DNA of 64,000 nucleotides, from contig CAIZFE010000086.1 of assembly GCA_903932145.1 (NCBI GenBank), positions 1 to 64,000 on the forward strand, given 5' to 3'. The DNA is from an uncultured Rhodopila sp. (lineage in GTDB: Bacteria > Pseudomonadota > Alphaproteobacteria > Acetobacterales > Acetobacteraceae). Numbering within the stretch: position 1 is the stretch's first letter; each line of letters opens with the position of its first letter. Positions 16,137-24,755 of the stretch are shown one piece after another. A program made the translations under genes and the position numbers. The notes under the pieces were generated by a model that did no database searches, was not told where the DNA came from, and was given only the letters and a program-made list of their open reading frames with translations.

Positions 16137-17498
16137 ATGAGCCGAAACCAAACGCTGACCCCGGAGTTGATCGGGCGGGCGATAGACAAGATCCCATTGA
16201 ACAAGGCGCTGATGTTCATCATCGCCGTGGCAGCAGCCGGGTTTTTCTTCGACTCCTTCGATTTGCTGATAGTTTCCTATGCGTTGCCGTTGATCAAACA
16301 GGAGTTCGTACTCGATCCCAAACAACTGGGTTTGATCGGGTCGGCCGCGTTGGCCGGCATGGGATGCGGCTCGTGGTTTTGGGGTTGGGTCGCCGACAAA
16401 TGGGGACGGCGGGTGGTGTTCACGGCCACCGTGCTGATGTTCTCGCTGTGCACCGGCATCGCGGGCCTATCGATGTCATTGAGCTTTCTGGTCGGCGCCC
16501 GCTTCCTGACCGGTCTCGGGCTCGGTGGCATGGTGCCGATTGATCAGGCGCTGGTGGCGGAGTTTGCCCCCGCGAGGATTCGCGGCCGGGTCAGCGCGGT
16601 GCTGCCGTTCTGCTGGCCGATCGGGATCTTTGCCGCTGCTGGCGCCGGTTTGGCGATCGTGCCGAATTTTGGCTGGCGCTGGCTGTTCGCATTGGGGGCA
16701 TTGCCGGCGATCCTGGCCTACTTCATCCGGCGCGGTATCCCGGAATCGCCGCGCTGGCTGGCCGACCAGGGCCGGCATGACGAAGCCCGCGAGGCACTGG
16801 CCTATGTAGGCGTGGACGACGCAACGATCGAGTTGGCGCGCGCCGAACTCGCCGCCATGCCCGCCCGCGCGCGGGAGCAAGATGCGACCTTCGCGGATTT
16901 GTTCACGCCGCCGTATTTACGCCGCGTGGCACACACATGGCTGATGTGGTTCTGTTCCGTTTTCGCATCGACGGCATTCAGCGTTTGGCTGCCGTCGATT
17001 TTCGCGACCTATTACCATATTGGACTGACCCGGTCGCTGACGTACACGTTCATGGTTGCCGGCACGTCGGTTGTCGGCCGTGCCTGTGCCTTTAGCCTGA
17101 TCGATGTGTTTGGCCGGAAGGCTTTGATCGTGATTGGCTATGGCGTGGCGGGTTGCGCGGCGTTGATCTTTACTCAGGTGAGTACGGAAGCGGCTTTGCT
17201 AAGCACGGCAATGCTATATGGGTTTTTTGCTGATATCGGTTCGTTGGCGATGACCGTCTATACGCCGGAGGTCTATCCCGTGCGCATTCGCGGCAAGGGC
17301 GCCGCCATCGCGATGGGTTGGGGTCGTTTCGGCGGCATGCTGTCGCCCGTTGTCGCGGGCTTCCTGATCAGTGCTGACAATCTGATCTGGGTGTGGGGGT
17401 TGATGGCGGCTTTCCAGTTCACCTCGGCCGGGCTGACATTGGTGATGGCACATGAAACCAGCGGGCGGAATTTGGAAGCGGTGGCAAAGCCGGCCTAG
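16137..17498 (+). CDS. MFS transporter (metabolite:H+ symporter type)
   Basis: 453 residues with 12 membrane segments. FFFDSFDLLIVSYALP in segment 1, GWVADKWGRRVVF in loop 2-3 and IPESPRWLADQGR after segment 6 place it near the aromatic acid / sugar porters. It is a different lineage from the carrier at 13122. Preceded by the palindromic operator at 16074-16091 and divergent from fahA, suggesting co-regulation and uptake of a related compound. Confidence 0.9.
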   Translation: MSRNQTLTPELIGRAIDKIPLNKALMFIIAVAAAGFFFDSFDLLIVSYALPLIKQEFVLDPKQLGLIGSAALAGMGCGSWFWGWVADKWGRRVVFTATVLMFSLCTGIAGLSMSLSFLVGARFLTGLGLGGMVPIDQALVAEFAPARIRGRVSAVLPFCWPIGIFAAAGAGLAIVPNFGWRWLFALGALPAILAYFIRRGIPESPRWLADQGRHDEAREALAYVGVDDATIELARAELAAMPARAREQDATFADLFTPPYLRRVAHTWLMWFCSVFASTAFSVWLPSIFATYYHIGLTRSLTYTFMVAGTSVVGRACAFSLIDVFGRKALIVIGYGVAGCAALIFTQVSTEAALLSTAMLYGFFADIGSLAMTVYTPEVYPVRIRGKGAAIAMGWGRFGGMLSPVVAGFLISADNLIWVWGLMAAFQFTSAGLTLVMAHETSGRNLEAVAKPA

Positions 17499-17518
17499 CT
17501 GCGAACGTTTGCTAATCC

Positions 17519-17601
17519 GTGAATGACGGGCGAGGGCCCGTCATTCACGGTTTGCGGTTGCGGTGAAGGAAAGGCGTGGATGGCAGGCCTTCGCCTGCCA
17601 T
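17519..17601. repeat. two palindromic repeats between convergent genes
   Basis: A perfect 13-base-stem hairpin at 17519-17548 (arm GTGAATGACGGGC, loop GAGG) is followed by ATGGCAGGC-CTTC-GCCTGCCAT at 17580-17601. The second is a near copy of the stem at 14541, differing by one base pair. They sit between the convergent ends of the MFS and hydrolase genes and may also work as a two-way terminator, though T-runs are lacking. Confidence 0.75.
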
Positions 17602-17634
17602 GACGGGGAGAGTTTAGCCGACAAGTGCCAGCGG

Positions 17635-18420
17635 TTAATCCAGGAACGCGCGTAGTTGCTCGACCACGAATTCCGGCCGTTCCCGCACCGATGCGTGGCC
17701 GGCGACCGGGACTTCGACAACCTTGCTGCCGGGGATCGTTTCGTTCATCCAGGCTGCCGCGTCCTTGAACGATTGACGTTCGGCGGAGCCCAGCATGATC
17801 AGCGTTTCGGCGGTAATTTTCTTGGTCTGCTCGCGGGCGTCCAGCGTCGCCAGGGCTTCGCACGCCAGGGCGTAACCCTCGTTCTCGCAAGCCTCGAATG
17901 TTTCGCGCACATGCCGCACGTTCGGGCCATTTTCGTTGCGGGAGCCTTCGGTGAAGAAGATCTGCAGCAGCGTCGGGATCAGGGCAGTGACACCTTCGGT
18001 CCGAGCGACGGCGGCGCGTTTCGGCCACATCGCCCGAGACTCTTCGTCATAGCGGGGCGAGCAATCCATCAGCACCAGTTTGTCCACCATCTCGGGATAC
18101 GTGCCCGCGAAATGCTGTGCGATGCTGCCGCCGAGCGAAATGCCGATCAGGTGGAACTTCGTCAGGCCCTCGCGCAGAGCGACCTGATGCAATTGTTCAG
18201 TCAGTTCGGGCACGCCGTACTGGTGGCCGGGCAGCGGGGTACCGGGATGTCCGGGCAGGCTGTAGCCGATCAGTTCGTTCTGATCCATCAGCGGGTCCAG
18301 CACGTCCCACATGCGGTGCGATTGGCCGAGGCAGTGAATCATGACCAGCGGCTTGCCGGTCCCGCGCCGGTGCAGTTGGATCAGGCCGGGGTCGAGCGGT
18401 TGCGGGTTCCAGTTTTCCAT
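17635..18420 (-). CDS. alpha/beta hydrolase (3-oxoadipate enol-lactonase-like)
   Basis: 261 residues. Oxyanion region VMIHCLGQSHRMW, nucleophile elbow GISLGGS with Ser95, and a late histidine in VAGHASV near the C-terminus. Overall similar to PcaD-type enol-lactone hydrolases and related C-C hydrolases. Start at 18420 (MENWNPQ) because AAAGGAA lies upstream; a longer open frame passes through a palindromic repeat and is unlikely to be coding. Probably part of the catabolic stretch with the SDR and LLM genes upstream on the same strand. Confidence 0.85.
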   Translation of the reverse strand: MENWNPQPLDPGLIQLHRRGTGKPLVMIHCLGQSHRMWDVLDPLMDQNELIGYSLPGHPGTPLPGHQYGVPELTEQLHQVALREGLTKFHLIGISLGGSIAQHFAGTYPEMVDKLVLMDCSPRYDEESRAMWPKRAAVARTEGVTALIPTLLQIFFTEGSRNENGPNVRHVRETFEACENEGYALACEALATLDAREQTKKITAETLIMLGSAERQSFKDAAAWMNETIPGSKVVEVPVAGHASVRERPEFVVEQLRAFLD

Positions 18421-18546
18421 GGGGTCGGTTTCCTTTGCTGGTGGGGTGGGGTGTCGCAACGAGACAAGGCCGGGCCAAGCCCCATTGGCATCAGACAAGC
18501 GTTCGGTGGAGAAAATTCGTTCTCCGCAGGAGGCTTTATTTTCTCC

Positions 18547-18755
18547 GTCATGACCGGGCTTGGCCCGGTCACCCGCGACTTCCTGTGTCGTGCCAGACAA
18601 AGTCGTGGGTAACCGGGCCAAGCCCGGTCATGACGAATGGGTAAATCCTCCCCTCCCGACGGCTTATCCTGGTGCCTATGGGGCCAAGCCCAGCCATGAC
18701 CGATGGGAACATGCTGTTATCGAGTGCTAAAGGATGCCGGACCAAGGCCGGCCAT
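18547..18755. repeat. cluster of palindromic repeats in a 368-base gene-free gap
   Basis: TGACCGGGC-TTG-GCCCGGTCA at 18551-18571 and its inverted partner at 18611-18634 form a large palindrome with complementary outer and inner flanks (GTCA/TGAC, CGACTT/AAGTCG). Degenerate relatives follow at about 18681-18700 (GGGCCAAGCCCAGCCATGAC) and 18739-18755. The rest of 18421-18788 holds nothing gene-like. These elements lie between two genes of the same strand. Confidence 0.75.
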
Positions 18756-18788
18756 GGCACCTCAAAGTGGTGGCTGGCTGCTGGATAG

Positions 18789-19619
18789 TTACTCCGCCGG
18801 AAAGGCGCCAACATCCTGTGGATGGAGAACAAAGCCCGCCGGGATGGCGTTTAACCTGGCAGCCTCGGCTGGTGGCAGGGAGGTGTCCCATGTCATCGCA
18901 TCGAAACGATAACCGTTGACCTTGTTGGCCTCTTCTGAAACGACGAACAGCAGCGGCGGCACCATCTGATCGGGTTCGACCAGTTTGGATACCTTGCCCT
19001 CGCGGCTCCAATCCCGCATCACCTGCGACATGCCGGGGGTGTTCGCGCCGGCGCCGGGGTTGACGATGTTCACCGTCACACCCGTATCGACCAATGTCTT
19101 GGCCCAGATTTCGGTTGTCATCTCCAGCGCCGCCTTGGACGAGCCATACGGCACGCTGCCCGGCCGGTTCATTGTATCGAGCTTGGTTGTGACGTTGATA
19201 ATCCGGCCCCAACCTTGTTTCAGCATCAACGGCGCCACCCGGCGGCCCATCTGATCGGCGGCAACGTAGTTGGTGTCCATCACGTTCTGGATGATCTCAT
19301 CAGAGATTTCCCAGAACTTCTTCGGACCTGCGGTGAAACGATCGGGGTCGATATACGTGAAGGTCAGCCCGGCATTGTTCACCAGGATGTCGATCCGGCC
19401 GAACGCCGAAAGAGCCTCTGCCACAACCTGATCGCACACGGCAGGGGAGCGGATGTCCGCCACCATCGGACGCACGTTTTCAGTGCCTTCCATGGCCGCT
19501 ACATCCTCCGGCAGATGCCCGACCGCCAGGACCTTTACCCCTGTGGCGGCCAGACCCAGGGTCATGCTGCGCCCCAGGCCGCGCAGCCCGCCGGTTACGA
19601 TCGCGACGCGACCGGTCAT
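18789..19619 (-). CDS. short-chain dehydrogenase/reductase
   Basis: 276 residues. NAD(P)-binding TGGLRGLG at 9-16, NNAG at about 90, and the catalytic YGSSK. There is an insertion around IDPDRFTAGPKKFWEIS and an extended tail. It oxidises or reduces an alcohol/ketone of unknown identity. Its start overlaps the stop of the LLM gene by ATGA, so the two are co-translated and probably act on successive intermediates. Confidence 0.85.
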   Translation of the reverse strand: MTGRVAIVTGGLRGLGRSMTLGLAATGVKVLAVGHLPEDVAAMEGTENVRPMVADIRSPAVCDQVVAEALSAFGRIDILVNNAGLTFTYIDPDRFTAGPKKFWEISDEIIQNVMDTNYVAADQMGRRVAPLMLKQGWGRIINVTTKLDTMNRPGSVPYGSSKAALEMTTEIWAKTLVDTGVTVNIVNPGAGANTPGMSQVMRDWSREGKVSKLVEPDQMVPPLLFVVSEEANKVNGYRFDAMTWDTSLPPAEAARLNAIPAGFVLHPQDVGAFPAE

Positions 19620-20653
19620 TCCGCGGCTTCCGTCTGCGCAGGCGCTTCCGTCCGGAAATGCGGCATCACTTCTGTCGCGAAACGGCGAAGATTAACCCGT
19701 GACGTGCCGCCGCCGTTCAGCAGGATGTATTCGACGCCCTGCGACCGCAGCCGTTCGATCTTGCGGCAGATTTCATCCGGCGTGCCAAACAGCGTCGCTT
19801 CCTCATTCGCCTCGCGCGTGTCGGAGAACGCCATGATGCTGGCTTTGTTGTTGTTGTCGGGCGTCTGGCTGACGGCATGCAGGCGGTGCTGAGCCGTCAT
19901 CCGGCGTTCGATCGCCGCATTCTTTTCCTCGACGGTGTCGGCGACGAAGAACGCCCGCGCGACGCCAACCTTGGACGGGTCGAATGCGTGCCCATTGGCC
20001 AGCATCGCCGCCTTGTAGGTGTTGAACCGGTGCATCGTCTCGTCCATCGACGCAAATTGGTCCAGCAGCAGGTTGTGCCCGCGTGCGGCGACTTTGCGGA
20101 TGCTGCCCTCGCTGCCGGCGCCCTGCCAAAATGGCGGGTGCGGCCGCTGATTGGTCGGCGGCTCGACAACGATGTCGTCGAATTGCCAATACTTGCCGTG
20201 GAACGTGAAGCGCTCGTTCGATGTCCAGGACTTGGTGATGATGTCGATCGACTCGTTGAAGCGGTCCTCGGCTTCTTCCATTGGGATGCGGAACCCGACG
20301 AATTCGTTGTGCCGGTAGCCCTTGCCGACACCGAAATCCAGCCGGCCGCCGGACAGCAGATCGACGGTCGCGGCCTGTTCGGCCAGCAGCACCGGGTTGT
20401 GCCACGGCAGCACCAGCACGGCGGTTCCGAGCCTCAGTGTGGTGGTCTTGGCGCCGATCCAGCCCAGCAGATTCAGTGTGGCGGAGACCTGGCCAAAACC
20501 CGTAAAATGATGCTCGACCATAAACGAACTGTGGAAACCGAGCGCTTCGGCTTCGATCAGATACTCAATGTAATCCTTGAACCCGGCCGCGCTATCAACG
20601 TCGGGTCCCTGGTTACGCTGTGCCTGCGCGGCGCCGAACAGTCCGAAACGCAT
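19616..20653 (-). CDS. LLM-class flavin-dependent oxidoreductase
   Basis: 345 residues. Luciferase-like TIM barrel: FMVEHHFTGFG near 45, LGTAVLVLPWHNPVLLAEQ near 75-93, the conserved DLLSGGRLDFGVGKGY, and C-terminal GTPDEICRKIERL with FATEVMPHF. A reduced-flavin-dependent oxygenase; the substrate cannot be read from sequence. Coupled by ATGA to the SDR downstream. Confidence 0.88.
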   Translation of the reverse strand: MRFGLFGAAQAQRNQGPDVDSAAGFKDYIEYLIEAEALGFHSSFMVEHHFTGFGQVSATLNLLGWIGAKTTTLRLGTAVLVLPWHNPVLLAEQAATVDLLSGGRLDFGVGKGYRHNEFVGFRIPMEEAEDRFNESIDIITKSWTSNERFTFHGKYWQFDDIVVEPPTNQRPHPPFWQGAGSEGSIRKVAARGHNLLLDQFASMDETMHRFNTYKAAMLANGHAFDPSKVGVARAFFVADTVEEKNAAIERRMTAQHRLHAVSQTPDNNNKASIMAFSDTREANEEATLFGTPDEICRKIERLRSQGVEYILLNGGGTSRVNLRRFATEVMPHFRTEAPAQTEAAE

Positions 20654-20745
20654 ACTCTCACTCCACTTACTCGTTGGTATCAGACTGTCCCGACGCGGCT
20701 AAAATGTCCACCCCGGTCTCTGGCGCACCGGTCGTGCCGCGTCCG

Positions 20746-21825
20746 TTAGCGGGGCCGATTGGGCGCGGTTTGCAGGAACTCTCGCAGGTTTTCCGCCCAG
20801 AATGGCGCGATCGCCGTCGTGCCGTGTCCACGCGTTTGGGCGCTTGCCGGGATCAGCAGCAGGCGGCCGTTCTTCACATGCGTCATCGCCGCCGCCATCA
20901 GCCCGGTCTCCGGTGGATTGCGCTCGTCGTCGGCGGAGTTGATCGCCAGGACGGGTGCGGAGATCCGGTCGAGCATCGGTGCGGGATTGTAATCACGGGA
21001 TGATTCCCACTGATAGATGAAGTCGTTGGCGTCCGCCGGGGGCGCCGCCGCCAAACGTTCGTCCACCAGTTTGTCGGCTTTGTCCCGTGTAGGAGCCAGC
21101 GCCGCATAGGCCAGGGTTCCACCGCTGGTGCCGATCCCCATGAACACGTTGGCCAACCGCAGCGAGGGGGGCTGAGTGGTGTAGTTACCGTTGTCATAGG
21201 CCGGGTCTTGCCGGATCGTTTCGATCAACATGCGCCGCATCATCCAGTTGCGGCTGGACATCTCGGTCGGCTGCGACGCCATCGGCACCAACGCATCCAT
21301 GAATTCGGGATAGGTCACGCCCCAATCCCAGGCATGCATCCCGCCCATCGAGTTGCCGATCACCAGCCGCAGATGCTGAATGTGCAGCCCCTCGGTCAGC
21401 AGCCGGTATTGGGCTAAAACCATATCGTCGTAGTTGTAATGCGGAAATTTCGTCCGCAGGCCTTCCGACGGCCGAGCCGACTGGCCGGCGCCGAGTGCGT
21501 CCGGCAAGATGATGAAGTATTTCGTTGCGTCCAAAGGTTGCCCCTCGCCAAACAACGCCCCGGCAAATCCCGGGTTCAGCATCGCTCGGCCGGACTGCGC
21601 GGTGCCATGCAGCACCAGCACGGGTTCCCCATTCGGATTGCCGATCGTCGTGTAGTGCAACCGCAACGCCGGTATGGTCTCTCCGGTGTGGAATTTGAAG
21701 TCGGTGGCGACCCAATCGGCTTCCTGCGCGACGGGGTAACTGGCCGCGAAAGCGGGCAGCGCTCCGATGACAAAGCCGGCGAACAGTGCCGCGCGCATCC
21801 AGATGCCTGTCGTTCTTACGTCCAT
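20746..21825 (-). CDS. exported alpha/beta hydrolase (homoserine acetyltransferase-like fold)
   Basis: 359 residues. The start at 21825 (MDVRTTGIW, GGGGCGG upstream) gives an N-terminal signal peptide ending near ALPAFAA, so the enzyme is likely periplasmic. The nucleophile elbow reads GNSMGGMHAW, and the core resembles the MetX/homoserine O-acetyltransferase group. Exported members are usually esterases or lactonases rather than MetX. It lies 92 bases upstream of the LLM gene on the same strand and probably belongs to the same cluster. Confidence 0.8.
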   Translation of the reverse strand: MDVRTTGIWMRAALFAGFVIGALPAFAASYPVAQEADWVATDFKFHTGETIPALRLHYTTIGNPNGEPVLVLHGTAQSGRAMLNPGFAGALFGEGQPLDATKYFIILPDALGAGQSARPSEGLRTKFPHYNYDDMVLAQYRLLTEGLHIQHLRLVIGNSMGGMHAWDWGVTYPEFMDALVPMASQPTEMSSRNWMMRRMLIETIRQDPAYDNGNYTTQPPSLRLANVFMGIGTSGGTLAYAALAPTRDKADKLVDERLAAAPPADANDFIYQWESSRDYNPAPMLDRISAPVLAINSADDERNPPETGLMAAAMTHVKNGRLLLIPASAQTRGHGTTAIAPFWAENLREFLQTAPNRPR

Positions 21826-21990
21826 GTCCGCCCCGGTTCTTTGTGCAAGGAGGCGACACGGCCGAACCGGCTGTCCGGGTCGGCATGTCTCCTCGTTCCG
21901 GAATGACAGCAGGACCATGGCGATGGGTCAATGACCGCACGATGCGCCATCGCCCGCCGCCGCCGGGCGTTTGGCGTCAGGCGTTTGGCG

Positions 21991-23616
21991 TCAGGCCGCT
22001 TTTTTTAGCTTCTTGCTTTTGTTCGGACGTATTTGGCTCGGCGCGCTGCCACCCTTGGCGCGGTCGAGCACAAATTTAGCGTAGTCGTCCATGTCGCCAT
22101 TAAACGGCTTCACGGTGCCATCCGCCGCCAACCACAGCCGGTCGGCCACCAGTTCCATCAATGACCGGTCATGGGTGATCAGGATGACCGCGCCCTTGTA
22201 GTCATTTAGTGCGTCCAGCAGAGCGCGCCGGCTGTCGATATCCAGATGGTTGGTGGGCTCATCCAAAATCAGCAGATGCGGCGCCGCCATGGCGACCATG
22301 TTCAGAAGCAAGCGGGCACGCTCGCCGCCGGACAGGTTCTCCACCGTGGTGGACTGCTTGTCGAAGCCGATGCCGAACCCGGCCAGGCGGGAGCGGTGCT
22401 GCGTCTCGGTGTCGTCCAGGCGTTCCCGCCGGATGATGTCCAAGGGGGTGTCGGCGGGGTCGAGCGCCTCGATCTGGTGCTGGTGGAACCAGCCGACCTT
22501 GATGCGGCGTTCGCGCTGCATGTGGCCGGATTGAAGGCCCAGGGCGCCCGCCGCCATCTTCGCGAAGGTGGACTTGCCGGCGCCGTTGACGCCCAGCAGG
22601 CCGATGCGGTCGTCCACATCCAGCCGCAGGTTGAGGTTTCTCAGGATCGGTACGCCGTCATAGCCGACCGACGCGTTCTCCAACCCCATCAACGGAGGCG
22701 ACAACGGCCGTCCGGGAGAGGGGAGAATGAACGGCGCGACGCGCTCCTCGATCGTGGTTGCGACTGGCTCCATCTTCGCCAGTCGCTTCATGCGCGATTG
22801 CGCCTGGGCGGCCTTGCTGGCGGTGGCCCTAAAACGATCGACGAAGCTTTGCAGATGCGCGCGTTCGGCATCCTGTTTGACGGCGAACGCCGCCAGCAGG
22901 CGCGCCTTCTCACCACGGCGTTTCTCGAATTCGTCGTAGCCGCCGCTGTAGAGATCCAATTTGCCGGACTGCAGATGCAGGATTGCATCGACGGAATTGT
23001 TCAGCAGTTCACGGTCGTGGCTGATGATGATCGCCGCGTTCGGGTATTTGCGCAGCCGAGCTTCCAGCCACATCGCGCCTTCAAGGTCGAGGTAGTTGGT
23101 CGGTTCGTCCAGCAGCAGCATGTCAGGTTCGGCGAACAGCGCCGCCGCCAACGCCACACGCATACGCCAGCCGCCGGAGAATTCCGCCATCGGACGTGAC
23201 AGATCGGCCACCGAGAATCCCAGACCGGCCAGAATTTCGCCGGCCCTGGCAGGCGCTCGGTCGGCACCGATCTCCTCTAGCCGAGCATAGATGTCGGCAA
23301 TGCGTTCGGGTTCGGCGGTTTCCAGTTCGGCGTACAGCGCGTCGCGCTGAGTGTCCGCCTCCAGGATCGTCTCCAACAGGCTGACCGGGGTGGCGGGATG
23401 CTCCTGGTCCACACTGGCGATGCGGGCGAGCTTTGGCATACTGATCTCACCGCCGTCGGCGGATAATTGGCCGAGGATCAGCTTGAACAGCGTCGATTTG
23501 CCGACGCCATTACGGCCCACCAGGCCGACTTTGGCGGTGGATGGGATCAGCACGCTGGCATGGTCGAAGAAGCGCCGTCCCCATGCGTTGAACACGAGGT
23601 CATCAATTTGCAGCAT
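21991..23616 (-). CDS. ABC-F family ATPase (ribosome-associated type)
   Basis: 541 residues with two ABC cassettes and no membrane segments. First: GRNGVGKST, FSGGWRMRVALAAALF, LLLDEPTNYLD. Second: GVNGAGKST, LSGGERARLLL, LILDEPTNHLDIDS. The linker between them is rich in charged helix (the ABC-F arm), and the C-terminus is lysine-rich. Such proteins act on translating ribosomes (EttA/Uup/YheS group). No antibiotic-resistance context is seen, so a housekeeping role is likely. Confidence 0.92.
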   Translation of the reverse strand: MLQIDDLVFNAWGRRFFDHASVLIPSTAKVGLVGRNGVGKSTLFKLILGQLSADGGEISMPKLARIASVDQEHPATPVSLLETILEADTQRDALYAELETAEPERIADIYARLEEIGADRAPARAGEILAGLGFSVADLSRPMAEFSGGWRMRVALAAALFAEPDMLLLDEPTNYLDLEGAMWLEARLRKYPNAAIIISHDRELLNNSVDAILHLQSGKLDLYSGGYDEFEKRRGEKARLLAAFAVKQDAERAHLQSFVDRFRATASKAAQAQSRMKRLAKMEPVATTIEERVAPFILPSPGRPLSPPLMGLENASVGYDGVPILRNLNLRLDVDDRIGLLGVNGAGKSTFAKMAAGALGLQSGHMQRERRIKVGWFHQHQIEALDPADTPLDIIRRERLDDTETQHRSRLAGFGIGFDKQSTTVENLSGGERARLLLNMVAMAAPHLLILDEPTNHLDIDSRRALLDALNDYKGAVILITHDRSLMELVADRLWLAADGTVKPFNGDMDDYAKFVLDRAKGGSAPSQIRPNKSKKLKKAA

Positions 23617-23778
23617 GGGTGTGGATCAATCCGCGGGAGTGTTGCAGCGCACTGTATCTGCTGCGGTGCACAAAAGCGAGGATCATCGCCAGGTATCAGG
23701 TATGTGCCAACGTCTGATTTTCCCACCGCATCTTAACGATTTGTCAAGGAATTGGCAGTACGCTGGCGGACGTGTTGG

Positions 23779-23817
23779 TGCTCCCGGGAAATCCGTTCGG
23801 TAAATCCCGCGGGAGCA
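23779..23817. promoter_or_regulatory. long hairpin upstream of the 23.9 kb cassette
   Basis: TGCTCCCGGGA (23779-23789) pairs with TCCCGCGGGAGCA (23805-23817), an 11-base-pair stem with a small bulge. It lies 60 bases before the first gene of the cassette, followed by TTGACT at about 23830. It could be an operator for the downstream ribbon-helix-helix-like protein or part of a leader RNA; nothing in the sequence decides this. Confidence 0.4.
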
Positions 23818-23877
23818 GCAACATCCCTATTGACTTTCGGGTCTGAAAGTTGCAACTTGAATGTAAGGCAGAGCAGC

Positions 23878-24276
23878 ATGCCGGATACAATAGGCTTCAA
23901 TCTCGCGAAGGTTTTGGGTGCTGAAAGTGCTTCGATCGAATGTCTGACGCTGTATATCCCAAGCAAGGATGCGGCCGGTAATGACTTCGATCAACGGCCC
24001 TGGATTGATCAGGCTTTAACATTGCTCGCTGAAATTGGCGGCGGGGCGACGGTTCTGCCACCGGCTGAAGGGGCTTGGCTCAATCCCGAAACGGGGGTTT
24101 TGATCAAGGAAAGTGTTGTGTTGATCTACACTTATGTCGATCCCGACTGTTTCGCGGCCTCGCTGGGTAATCTACGCCGTTTCGCCCATCGTCTTGGGCG
24201 TGAAACACGCCAGGGCGAAGTTATTCTGGAATTTGCGGCTCGCCTTTATAAGATACGGCAATTTGATCACGGATGA
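23878..24276 (+). CDS. unknown 132-residue protein, first gene of a two-gene cassette
   Basis: I do not recognise it with certainty. The layout of short strands and helices (LTLYIPSK..., ALTLLAEIGGGATVLPPAEG, W, then VVLIYTYVDPDCF and a final RQGEVILEFAARL strand) recalls compact ferredoxin-like domains such as DUF3574, but this is only a resemblance. No signal peptide. The ATG at 23878 was chosen because upstream codons run through the hairpin. The gene is followed directly by a possible ribbon-helix-helix protein, an order seen in some toxin-antitoxin operons. Confidence 0.6.
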   Translation: MPDTIGFNLAKVLGAESASIECLTLYIPSKDAAGNDFDQRPWIDQALTLLAEIGGGATVLPPAEGAWLNPETGVLIKESVVLIYTYVDPDCFAASLGNLRRFAHRLGRETRQGEVILEFAARLYKIRQFDHG

Positions 24277-24287
24277 AGGAGGCACCC

Positions 24288-24755
24288 ATGTTCCGCTACC
24301 CGCCCATCAAGAATCCGCAGGCAAAGGAACCAACCGTGGCACGACGACTCGTTTTGACTGATGAACCTAAGCCGCGCGTGGTGTTGACCGACACCACCAA
24401 GCGTCGCGTCAGCGTTGCCGATCTGGCCGCTGCGCTGGGTGCCAGCGAGGTTTCGCCGGCACCTTCATCCGGTGGTTCGCCGGTCTCCTGGTTCGCCGCC
24501 CGAGAAGAAGTCGCCAGACGTCTGCGCTCGACCGGGGGGCGTCCAGGATTGCCCGATGCCGAACCGCGCAAGGTCACGCTGACGGATGCGGAATGGGACA
24601 TGGCCAAACAGCTCACTGAAACCATGGCCGAACCGGGCTTTCGCCCGTCGGTCGGTCAGGTCGCCGGTGTGCTGCTGGGTCAGGCGATCCGGTCGGCGCA
24701 CGCATCGATGCCGACCGGGACCACCGAAGCCGACGTTACAAGAACCCGATACTGA
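24288..24755 (+). CDS. small protein with ribbon-helix-helix-like C-terminal half
   Basis: 155 residues. The N-terminal third contains a repeated R-x-V-L-T-D motif (RRLVLTDEPKPRVVLTD at 19-35). Residues 93-135 (RKVTLTDAEW... SVGQVAGVLLGQAI) have the strand-helix-helix spacing of ribbon-helix-helix DNA-binding domains. The start is 24288, with AAGGAGG 6 bases before; an ATG at 24273 overlaps the previous stop but places the ribosome binding site inside the frame. Its 3' end overlaps the convergent TRAP permease gene by 20 bases. Confidence 0.6.
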   Translation: MFRYPPIKNPQAKEPTVARRLVLTDEPKPRVVLTDTTKRRVSVADLAAALGASEVSPAPSSGGSPVSWFAAREEVARRLRSTGGRPGLPDAEPRKVTLTDAEWDMAKQLTETMAEPGFRPSVGQVAGVLLGQAIRSAHASMPTGTTEADVTRTRY

